Assembly: GCA_028868235.1 (NCBI GenBank) | Contig: JAGWUW010000030.1 | Location: forward strand, 1 to 13,827 | Length of the DNA: 13,827 nt | Origin: Betaproteobacteria bacterium | Lineage (GTDB): Bacteria > Pseudomonadota > Gammaproteobacteria > Burkholderiales > Rhodocyclaceae | Direction of reading: 5' to 3' | Part shown: one piece after another, positions 7,436 to 13,827 of the stretch | Position numbering within the stretch: position 1 is the stretch's first letter | How the letters are laid out: the number at the start of each line of letters is the position of its first letter | Notes under the pieces: generated by a model | Database searches by the model: none | What the model saw: the letters and a program-made list of their open reading frames with translations, nothing else | What the model was told of the DNA's origin: nothing | Translations under genes and position numbers: made by a program

Positions 7436-10400
7436 TTGCTGTTGATCGCCGACGAAAAAACGATACCGCGCATTCATCTGCTCGGGACCCTGGCCATCGT
7501 TCTGATCCTGACCCTAGGGCTCGGTGCCTTTTTTTCATGGCAGCATCTCAATGAGCGCCAGGCGTCGTTCGGTCGTATCGAACAGATCGCTCGCGACCAG
7601 GTTCAGGCAAGATTGAACGCGGAGATGCTCAACGCACTTGGTTTCATCGAGTTCACCCGTTCGCGCACCGAGGATGTGCTGCGCAAGAGTCTCACCGACC
7701 AGGTTGATACCGCGATGCAGGTTGTCGAGGCAATTTACGCCCGCGAATCGAAGCATCACCCAATTGCCGAGGTCAAACGCCTGATTGTCGAGGCCCTGCG
7801 TCCGGTACGTTTTTATGATGGGCGCGGCTATTACTTCATCGACGATACCAACGGGCAGTTCGTCCTGTTGCCGACGGCGCCGCAACTGGAAGGCAAGATT
7901 GAACTCGACAACCGGGACGATACCGGACACTACATTATGCGCGGCCTGATCGAAGCGGCCCGCAAGCCGCGCGGCGAGGGCTTCTCGCGCTATCGCTGGT
8001 ACCGCCCTGACAATCCCCGCCAGATGGCGGAAAAACTGGCCTACGTGCGCTATTTTGCGCCGCTCGGCTGGCTGATCGGAACTGGCGACTACACTTATCA
8101 ATGGGACTCGATGCAACAGCAGGAAGCAATCGCCCGCCTGCGCTCGCTGCGTTTCGGCAATAGCGGCTACATCGCTTTGCTCGACCGTGAAGGACGAGCC
8201 TTGTTGTCGCCCACCAACAAGGAGCTTGAAGGCAAGCACTACAGCGAAATGGCGCAGTTTGAACACTCTGCGGTGGACAAGCTGTATCGACAGGCCACTC
8301 AGGGCGGGGGGTTCGTTAGCTATGACTGGATTAACCCGGAAAACGGACAGCCTGCACGCAAGACGGCACTCGTTCATACGGTGGAGCCTTGGGGCTGGAT
8401 ACTCATCGTCACCATGTTCGACGACGAACTACAGGACATCGTTGCGCAGGAGAGCAGGCAATATGACAGCTGGCGGGGCGAGCGCCTGCTCTGGGTGTTG
8501 CTGGTCACGCTTGGAGCCTCTGCCATAGGCGTGGTTGGCTCGCTGCTTTTCTCACGCTGGTCGAATCATCTGTTCCAGCGTTATCACCAGCAAAATCTCC
8601 AGCAGGAAAGCGCCTTGCGCCGCCAGGCCGAGGAACTGCTGGTCCTGTCGCGGGCTGTCGAGCAAAGTCCGGCGTCCATCGTGATTGCTGATGCCGATGG
8701 CCTAGTCAAATACGTCAATCCGAAATTCGAGCAGCTGACGGGTTACAGCAGCGCGGAAGTACTGGGCAAGAATCCGAATATCGTCAGTTCGGGAGAAATG
8801 ACCAAGGACGAATATCAGAAGCTTTGGGCGACAATTTCGAGCGGCAACACGTGGCACGGCATATTCCACAATCGACGCAAAGATGGCACCCTGTTCTGGG
8901 AACAGGCTTCGATTTCGCCGATTTTGGATGAGGACGGCAAGCTGCTCGAATACTTGGCTGTCAAAGAAGACATCACGGAGCGAAAACTTGCCGAGGATGC
9001 GCTACGTGAGAATGAGTACCGTTTGGGGGTAATTCTTGACAGCGTCGAGGCCTATATTTACATCAAAGGCCCCGACTATCGCTACCAGTACGCCAATCGT
9101 GCCGTTCGCGAATTGTTTGGCAAACCGATGGAAGAAATTGTCGGACAGGACGACGCTCGTTTCTTCGATCAGGCGACGGCTGACAATCTGCGGCGCAATG
9201 ACCGGCGGGTTCTGGAGCAGGGTGAGCGTGTTGTTGAGGAGGAGGTCAATACCCAGGCCGATGGTCGGATTACGACCGCCTACCTGTCGGTCAAGGTACC
9301 CCTCCGTGAGCCGGATGGCAGCATCAGTGCCCTGTGCGGGATTTCTACCGACATTACCGTGCGCCGACAGATCGAGGCGGAACTTGAACATTATCGCCAC
9401 CATCTGGAGAGCCTCGTTCAGTCGCGTACTGCAGAACTGGCCGAAGCCAAGGATGCAGCCGAGTCGGCCAGCCGGGCGAAGAGCGCCTTCCTGGCTAATA
9501 TGAGCCACGAAATCCGTACGCCGATGAATGCCATCATCGGTCTGGCGCATCTGCTGCGAAAAGATATCGCCGATCCGAAAGCTCTCGAGCGACTGGGTAA
9601 GATCGGCGATTCGGCGGCACATCTGCTCAATGTGATCAATAATATTCTTGATCTATCGAAAATCGAGGCCGGCAGATTGGCCATTGAGGTCCAGGAATTC
9701 TCGCCGACGCAGGTGGTTGGTCAGACTATCTCGATATTGGATGAGCGGGCGACGAGCAAGGGGCTGCGACTGAGCAGCCGGATCGATCCGGCTGTGCCGG
9801 ATTTGTTGCGGGGCGATTCCGTGAGGATAGGTCAGGCTTTGCTCAACTTCGTCGGGAATGCCATCAAGTTTTCCGAACATGGCGAAATTTCGTTGAGTGC
9901 TAGCGTCGACCGCGATGAGGGAAAGCAGGTCGTGCTGCGTTTCGAAGTGCAGGACGAGGGCATCGGCATGAGTGCCGAGCAGCAGACCCTGCTATTCCAG
10001 GCATTTTCTCAGGCCGACGATTCGATTACTCGCCGCTATGGAGGCACCGGCCTTGGCCTGGCAATCAACCGCCATCTGGCTCGTCTGATGGGCGGCGATG
10101 TCGGCGTCGAGAGCCGGGAGGGGGCGGGCAGCCGTTTCTGGATGACCGTGCTGCTGGACAAGTGCCAGCCACAGCCGGTCGAGGTCAGCAGCGTACCGGT
10201 GCCAATGCCTTTGGAGAACACCATTGCCACCCGGCATGGCGGCCGTCGCATACTGTTGGTCGAGGATGAACCGATCAATCAGGAAGTGGGCGGTGAACTG
10301 CTGCGCTTGGCCGGTTTGCAGGTCGCGCTTGCCGGCAATGGGGAAGAAGCCGTTGCCCGTGTACGCAGCGAGTCGTTCGATCTGGTCCTGATGGATATGC

Positions 10401-10609
10401 AGATGCCGGTTATGGGTGGCCTGGAGGCGACCCGGCTGATTCGTCGGATTGCCGGCCGGGAACGTATGCCTATCCTGGCCATGACGGCCAATGCTTTTGC
10501 TGAAGATAGGCAGGCTTGCCTCGATGCCGGAATGAACGGCCATATCGGCAAACCAGTCGATCCCGAAGTGCTGTACGCCAGCTTGTTGCACTGGCTGGAT
10601 CAGGCCTGA
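7436..10609 (+). CDS. Hybrid sensor histidine kinase (tandem Cache, PAS-PAS, HisKA, HATPase, receiver)
   Basis: A 1057-residue inner-membrane two-component sensor. TM1 is about 13-33 and TM2 about 351-373; the 315 residues between face the periplasm and form two Cache-like modules (near 75-222 and 230-332). PAS1 is about 403-517, PAS2 about 521-647, then a coiled coil, then HisKA with phospho-accepting His691 ([12 protein letters not shown]). The ATPase domain has N808, DEGIGM at 840-845 and GGTGLGL at 869-875. A receiver follows at 937-1055 with Asp944, phospho-acceptor Asp987 (LMDMQMP), Thr1017 and Lys1039. No HAMP is evident between TM2 and PAS1. A stop at 7415-7417 limits the start; no in-frame ATG precedes TM1, so I chose TTG 7436, with AAAGGG ending nine bases before; TTG 7442 is the alternative. 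An external Hpt protein is expected for a relay, but none is nearby. The ligand is unknown; Cache domains often bind small organic acids or amino acids. Confidence 0.92.
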   Translation: MLLIADEKTIPRIHLLGTLAIVLILTLGLGAFFSWQHLNERQASFGRIEQIARDQVQARLNAEMLNALGFIEFTRSRTEDVLRKSLTDQVDTAMQVVEAIYARESKHHPIAEVKRLIVEALRPVRFYDGRGYYFIDDTNGQFVLLPTAPQLEGKIELDNRDDTGHYIMRGLIEAARKPRGEGFSRYRWYRPDNPRQMAEKLAYVRYFAPLGWLIGTGDYTYQWDSMQQQEAIARLRSLRFGNSGYIALLDREGRALLSPTNKELEGKHYSEMAQFEHSAVDKLYRQATQGGGFVSYDWINPENGQPARKTALVHTVEPWGWILIVTMFDDELQDIVAQESRQYDSWRGERLLWVLLVTLGASAIGVVGSLLFSRWSNHLFQRYHQQNLQQESALRRQAEELLVLSRAVEQSPASIVIADADGLVKYVNPKFEQLTGYSSAEVLGKNPNIVSSGEMTKDEYQKLWATISSGNTWHGIFHNRRKDGTLFWEQASISPILDEDGKLLEYLAVKEDITERKLAEDALRENEYRLGVILDSVEAYIYIKGPDYRYQYANRAVRELFGKPMEEIVGQDDARFFDQATADNLRRNDRRVLEQGERVVEEEVNTQADGRITTAYLSVKVPLREPDGSISALCGISTDITVRRQIEAELEHYRHHLESLVQSRTAELAEAKDAAESASRAKSAFLANMSHEIRTPMNAIIGLAHLLRKDIADPKALERLGKIGDSAAHLLNVINNILDLSKIEAGRLAIEVQEFSPTQVVGQTISILDERATSKGLRLSSRIDPAVPDLLRGDSVRIGQALLNFVGNAIKFSEHGEISLSASVDRDEGKQVVLRFEVQDEGIGMSAEQQTLLFQAFSQADDSITRRYGGTGLGLAINRHLARLMGGDVGVESREGAGSRFWMTVLLDKCQPQPVEVSSVPVPMPLENTIATRHGGRRILLVEDEPINQEVGGELLRLAGLQVALAGNGEEAVARVRSESFDLVLMDMQMPVMGGLEATRLIRRIAGRERMPILAMTANAFAEDRQACLDAGMNGHIGKPVDPEVLYASLLHWLDQA

Positions 10610-10633
10610 TGCCCCGATCCATCTGGTGATGAT

Positions 10634-11308
10634 TTAGTCGCCGAAACTGCGCAGGCCGTCGAGGTCGACAATGAATATGCCGCCATATTCGCTGCGCACC
10701 AGCCCGGCATCCTCCAGCACTTTCAGCGCCTGGTTGGCGCGCTGACGCGATACACCGGCCAGGTAGCCGAGTTCTTCCTGTGAAATCTGCAGCAAGCGGT
10801 TGGTGCCGGGGTAAAGCACAGGGTTGAACAAGGCCGCCAGGCCTCGGGCGATACGTGCATCGGTATCGAGCATGCGCTCGTTTTCGATCATGCCGATGAA
10901 CTGGCCCAGACGTTCGTTCAACTGGGCAATCAGATAGCGGTTGAAAGCGATGCTATGGTCGAGCAGCCAGTTGAAGGTCTGGCGATTCATGAAGGCAACA
11001 CGTGTTTCACGCAGGGCCATTACATCGTAGCGACGGGGTTCGTTCTTCAGCATGGAGCCTTCGCCGATCCAGGCGCCGGTGCTGATGCCGGTCAGCGAGG
11101 TGGTCTTGCCCGTCGTCCAGTGGCTGGCCATCTTGCCCAGGCCGTCGACGATGCCCATCCAGTATTCGACAGGCTCGCCTTTCATGCAGATGAAGGCACC
11201 CGGCGCATAGCTGCGCTCGGTGGTTCCGGCGAGGGCTTTCTCCATTTCCTCGGCCGTCAACGACTGCCCCCACAAGGATGTACGCAGCAGTTCCTCAGCG
11301 TTTTTCAA
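10634..11308 (-). CDS. Crp/Fnr-family transcriptional regulator
   Basis: 224 residues from the TTG at 11306-11308. Residues about 25-115 form the cyclic-nucleotide-type beta-roll (WIGEGSMLKNE near 80-90, then RRYDVMALR). Residues 118-145 are the dimer helix, and 150-222 the winged helix with recognition segment ISQEELGYLAGVSRQRANQ (175-193). The Fnr cysteine cluster is absent, and the cAMP contacts of Crp (the RSA motif) are not conserved, so the signal is unknown. A longer version from TTG 11374 (246 residues) is open, but a perfect TATAAT at 11339-11344 falls inside that extension, and GGA lies seven bases before TTG 11308, so I prefer the shorter form. It is divergent from the acyl-CoA synthetase/ABC operon, its likeliest target together with itself. 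It converges on the sensor kinase gene, with 24 bases between stops and no terminator between them. Confidence 0.85.
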   Translation of the reverse strand: MKNAEELLRTSLWGQSLTAEEMEKALAGTTERSYAPGAFICMKGEPVEYWMGIVDGLGKMASHWTTGKTTSLTGISTGAWIGEGSMLKNEPRRYDVMALRETRVAFMNRQTFNWLLDHSIAFNRYLIAQLNERLGQFIGMIENERMLDTDARIARGLAALFNPVLYPGTNRLLQISQEELGYLAGVSRQRANQALKVLEDAGLVRSEYGGIFIVDLDGLRSFGD

Positions 11309-11338
11309 AATATTTTCCGGATTGTCTGCCGAACGACA

Positions 11339-11344
11339 ATTATA
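11339..11344 (-). promoter_or_regulatory. Candidate -10 box of the Crp/Fnr-type regulator gene
   Basis: On the minus strand this reads TATAAT, a perfect sigma-70 -10. Transcription would start near 11332, giving a leader of about 23 bases before TTG 11308. No -35 match is found at 16-18 bases, as often seen at activator-dependent promoters. It is the main argument against the longer start at 11374. Confidence 0.45.
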
Positions 11345-11353
11345 CGTCCTTGA

Positions 11354-11384
11354 AGTGCATACACTGCGCAGCAAGCTCTATGAT
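11354..11384. promoter_or_regulatory. Divergent control region of regulator and acyl-CoA synthetase, with small dyad and -10-like box
   Basis: AGTG-CATA-CACT (11354-11365) is a 12-bp dyad between the minus-strand TATAAT (11339-11344) and a plus-strand TATGAT at 11379-11384, which matches -10 at five of six positions. Neither promoter has a recognisable -35. A dimeric activator such as the adjacent Crp/Fnr protein could bind here. The arms are only four bases, so chance is quite possible, and spacing does not fit the Crp or Fnr consensus. Confidence 0.22.
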
Positions 11385-11471
11385 TGACGTGGATGACTGC
11401 AAGGCTGGTGTAAGCCATTGACGCCCACAATGAATCAAACGAACGTTAGATCGCGAACAATGAGTCGCGGC

Positions 11472-11479
11472 GGAGGAGA
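11472..11479 (+). promoter_or_regulatory. Strong ribosome binding site deciding the acyl-CoA synthetase start
   Basis: GGAGGAGA ends seven bases before ATG 11487. Earlier in-frame starts (near 11418, ATG 11430 and ATG 11460) lack such a site, and the residues they add (rich in Arg, Thr and Gly) do not look like the family N-terminus. Confidence 0.8.
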
Positions 11480-11486
11480 CAAAGAA

Positions 11487-13454
11487 ATGGCCACGCAGGC
11501 GAATTACGCCGCGGTGGATGGGTTGCATACCTTTCCCCGCTTGCTGTTCCATCACGCGACGGTGCGCCCGAACGCGCCCGCCATGCGCGAAAAGTACCTC
11601 GGCATCTGGCAGACCTGGACTTGGGCCGATGTCGCCGACCGTGTGCGCGCTCTGGCCTGCGGCCTGGCTGCGCTCGGTTTCAAGCGAGGCGATAACTTGG
11701 CTATCGTCGGCGACAACCGTCCGCACCTGTACATGATGATGACTGCCGCTCAATGCTTGGGCGGTGTGCCGGTGCCGCTTTACCAAGATGCCGTGGCCAA
11801 CGAGATGTTGTTCGTGTTGCAGGATGCCGGTATTCGCTTTGTCGTTGTCGAGGATCAGGAGCAGGTCGACAAAATGCTCGAGGTCAAGGAACAGGTGGCG
11901 ACGCTTGAGCATGTCATCTACGACGACCCGCGCGGCATGCGCCACTACGCGCAGCCTTTCCTGCATGACATCCACGAACTGATGGAAATGGGGCGCATCC
12001 ATGATCGCAACCATTCCGACTTTCTCAATGCCGAAGTGGGCAAGGGGCATTTCGACGATACCTCGGTGATGCTCTACACCTCCGGTACCACCGGCAAGCC
12101 GAAGGGGGTCTGCCAGACCCATGCCGCATTTATCGCCGCCGCGCAGGGCGGTGTGCAGGTGGACAACATGACGGCGGACGGAGACATCCTGTCCTATCTG
12201 CCGATGGCCTGGGTCGGTGACCACCTCTTCTCCTTCGCCCAGGCGATGGTCGCCGGCTTCACCATCAATTGCCCGGAGTCTGGGGACACCGTAATGACTG
12301 ACCTGCGGGAGATCGGTCCGACCTATTACTTTGCCCCGCCACGCGTGTTCGAGAGCCTGCTCACTTCCGTGATGATCCGCATGGAAGATGCCGGCAAGCT
12401 GAAGTACAAGATGTTCCACCACTTCATGGATGTCGCGAAGCGTTGCGGCGCCGATATCCTGGACGGAAAGTCTGTCCCCCTTGGGGAGCGCTTCCAGTAC
12501 TGGCTGGGGAACCTCCTGGTCTACGGCCCGCTGCGCAACGTGCTCGGCATGAGCCGCATCAAGGTTGCCTACACCGCTGGTGCCGCCATCGGCCCCGACC
12601 TCTTCAAGTTCTACCGATCGATCGGCATCAACCTAAAACAGTTCTACGGCCAGACCGAAACCTGCGCCTACGTCTGCCTGCAGCCGGACGGCCAGATCAA
12701 ATTCGACTCGGTAGGCCAGCCCGCACCGGGCGTCGAGATCAAGATCGCCGACAATGGCGAAGTACTGGTCAAGGGGCCGATGCTGCTCAAGGAATACTAC
12801 AAGCGCCCGGATGCCACGGCTGAGACGATCAACGCCGACGGCTGGTTCATGACCGGCGACGCCGGCTTCCTCGACGAGGACGGCCACCTGAAGATCATCG
12901 ACCGCGCCAAGGACGTCGGCAAGCTGTCGAACGGTGCGATGTTCGCCCCGAACTACATCGAGAACAAGCTGAAGTTCTTCCAGCACATCAAGGAAGTGGT
13001 CTGCTTCGGCCACGACCGCGACATGGTGTGCGCCTTCGTGAACATCGACATGGGCGCGGTCGGCAACTGGGCCGAGCGGCGCGGCATTGCCTACGCCGGC
13101 TACACCGATCTGGCCGGCAAGCCGGAAGTGCTGGAGCTGATCCGCGAATGCGTCGAACAGGTCAATTCCGACCTGGTGCACGACAGCATGGTGGCCGATT
13201 CGCAGATCCACCGCTTTCTGGTCCTGCACAAGGAACTGGACCCGGACGATGATGAGTTGACCCGGACCCGCAAGGTACGTCGCAACTTTGTTGCTGAGAA
13301 ATACAAGGTGCTGATCGATGCGCTGTATGCCGGCAAGTCCAACCAGTACATCGAAACCGAGGTCAAGTTCGAGGATGGACGGCGCGGCAAGGTGGCCGCA
13401 GACCTGAAGATCGTTGATGCCAAAACCTTCCCGATCGTGAAAAAGGCAGCCTGA
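11487..13454 (+). CDS. AMP-forming acyl-CoA synthetase (long-chain-type, ANL superfamily)
   Basis: 655 residues. It activates a carboxylic acid with ATP to an acyl-adenylate and then transfers it to CoA, in the cytoplasm. Motifs are in order: ATP/phosphate loop YTSGTTGKPKG at 197-207, YGQTET at 387-392, TGD at 456-458, hinge region IDRAKDVGKLSNG at 471-483, and the C-terminal LTRTRKVRR at 591-599, where Lys596 is the likely adenylation lysine. Length and the FACS-like block DGWFMTGDAGFLDEDG place it nearer long-chain acyl-CoA synthetases than acetyl-CoA synthetase, but the substrate cannot be read; chain length or an aromatic substrate remain open. The last 45 residues extend beyond the usual end of the C-terminal domain. 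Only two bases separate its stop from a LivG-type ABC ATPase, so the pair is an operon that may couple uptake of an acid to CoA activation. The divergent Crp/Fnr gene is the likely regulator. Confidence 0.92.
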   Translation: MATQANYAAVDGLHTFPRLLFHHATVRPNAPAMREKYLGIWQTWTWADVADRVRALACGLAALGFKRGDNLAIVGDNRPHLYMMMTAAQCLGGVPVPLYQDAVANEMLFVLQDAGIRFVVVEDQEQVDKMLEVKEQVATLEHVIYDDPRGMRHYAQPFLHDIHELMEMGRIHDRNHSDFLNAEVGKGHFDDTSVMLYTSGTTGKPKGVCQTHAAFIAAAQGGVQVDNMTADGDILSYLPMAWVGDHLFSFAQAMVAGFTINCPESGDTVMTDLREIGPTYYFAPPRVFESLLTSVMIRMEDAGKLKYKMFHHFMDVAKRCGADILDGKSVPLGERFQYWLGNLLVYGPLRNVLGMSRIKVAYTAGAAIGPDLFKFYRSIGINLKQFYGQTETCAYVCLQPDGQIKFDSVGQPAPGVEIKIADNGEVLVKGPMLLKEYYKRPDATAETINADGWFMTGDAGFLDEDGHLKIIDRAKDVGKLSNGAMFAPNYIENKLKFFQHIKEVVCFGHDRDMVCAFVNIDMGAVGNWAERRGIAYAGYTDLAGKPEVLELIRECVEQVNSDLVHDSMVADSQIHRFLVLHKELDPDDDELTRTRKVRRNFVAEKYKVLIDALYAGKSNQYIETEVKFEDGRRGKVAADLKIVDAKTFPIVKKAA

Positions 13455-13456
13455 AA

Positions 13457-13827
13457 ATGAGCAAAAAAATAGGCGACGTCATTCTCGACCTGCAAAATAT
13501 TTCCCTACGCTTCGGTGGTGTCAAGGCGTTGACCGACATCTCGTTCAACGTCAAACAGCACGAAATCCGCGCCATCATCGGTCCCAATGGTGCCGGCAAG
13601 AGTTCGATGCTCAACGTCATCAACGGTGTGTATCACCCGCAGGAAGGCAAGATCTTCTGGCACGGCAACGAGCGCAAGAAGATGGAGCCCCATATGGCGG
13701 CCCAGCAGAACATTGCCCGTACCTTCCAGAACATCGCGCTGTTCAAGGGCATGTCCGTGCTCGACAACATCATGACCGGGCGCATCACCAAGATGAAGTC
13801 CAACTTCATCGAGCATGCGCTGTGGTT
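13457..13827 (+). CDS. LivG-type ABC transporter ATP-binding protein (5' part, runs off window)
   Basis: 123 full codons are visible from ATG 13457; the rest lies beyond the window. GPNGAGKSS at about residues 42-50 is the Walker A motif, and ARTFQNIALFKGMSVLDNI holds the Q-loop in the form typical of LivG, one of the two ATPases of branched-chain-amino-acid-type (HAAT) importers. Signature and Walker B motifs are not yet reached. The protein works at the inner-membrane cytoplasmic face with two permeases, a second ATPase and a periplasmic binding protein, which one expects downstream. The gene begins two bases after the acyl-CoA synthetase stop (TGA AA ATG), without a clear Shine-Dalgarno, so its translation is probably coupled. 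Given the ligase partner, an organic acid cargo is as likely as an amino acid; this is inference. Confidence 0.9.
   Translation, partial: MSKKIGDVILDLQNISLRFGGVKALTDISFNVKQHEIRAIIGPNGAGKSSMLNVINGVYHPQEGKIFWHGNERKKMEPHMAAQQNIARTFQNIALFKGMSVLDNIMTGRITKMKSNFIEHALW

Noticed and set aside
10610..10633. Terminator between the convergent kinase and Crp/Fnr genes
   Set aside because: The 24 bases hold no stem with a T-run; termination must occur inside the opposing genes or by Rho.
11354..11365. The dyad AGTG-CATA-CACT as a Crp or Fnr consensus site
   Set aside because: Half-site sequence and spacing do not match TGTGA-N6-TCACA or TTGAT-N4-ATCAA; kept only as a weak dyad.
11340..12422. Long open frame antisense to the acyl-CoA synthetase, rich in His and Gln
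   Set aside because: Its composition is that of a reverse-complement shadow; the sense strand encodes all ANL motifs.

Overview
The window reads as chromosomal DNA of a Gram-negative proteobacterium, most likely a betaproteobacterium of the Rhodocyclales type (Dechloromonas/Azoarcus-like). This placement rests on GC-rich coding DNA with strongly biased third positions, a fused isobutyryl-CoA mutase very close to the Cupriavidus protein as I remember it, outer-membrane lipoproteins, and a Crp/Fnr regulator divergent from a CoA-ligase/Liv-type ABC operon. It is an inference from protein resemblance. I see no insertion sequence, phage gene, CRISPR array, tRNA or rRNA, and no stretch over 300 bases without a gene.

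Layout. Positions 1-566 (+) are the 3' part of a TerC-family membrane protein. It converges on a minus-strand pair at 579-2218: a DUF1439 periplasmic protein and, upstream of it, an AraC-family regulator, which overlap by one base (TGATG). Divergent from the regulator is icmF at 2361-5624 (+), a fused adenosylcobalamin-dependent acyl-CoA mutase with its own G-protein chaperone domain. The 142-bp divergent region carries an 18-bp inverted repeat. A two-way terminator at 5684-5716 separates icmF from a minus-strand 41-residue lipoprotein gene (5727-5852). Divergent from that is a BepA/LoiP-like M48 metalloprotease with TPRs (6010-7335, +), whose Shine-Dalgarno lies in a predicted hairpin. Next is a 1057-residue hybrid sensor histidine kinase (7436-10609, +) with two Cache-like sensor modules, two PAS domains and a receiver. 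It converges on a Crp/Fnr-family regulator (10634-11308, -). Divergent from that regulator, an AMP-forming acyl-CoA synthetase (11487-13454, +) is followed two bases later by a LivG-type ABC ATPase (13457 to the window end, partial).

How they may work together. Two units look metabolic. The first is AraC regulator plus icmF, for interconversion of branched and straight short acyl-CoAs. The second is Crp/Fnr regulator plus CoA ligase plus ABC importer, for uptake and activation of a carboxylic acid. Both concern acyl-CoA metabolism, but no shared regulation is shown. The lipoprotein, M48 protease, DUF1439 protein and TerC protein concern the envelope and metal handling. The sensor kinase has no cognate response regulator or Hpt protein here.

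Nothing here is clearly a new type of system. The points most worth a second look are the 41-residue His/Tyr-rich lipoprotein, the twin-arginine-like lipoprotein signal and hairpin-covered ribosome site of the M48 protease, the AraC/DUF1439 overlap beside icmF, and the duplicated sensor module of the kinase.
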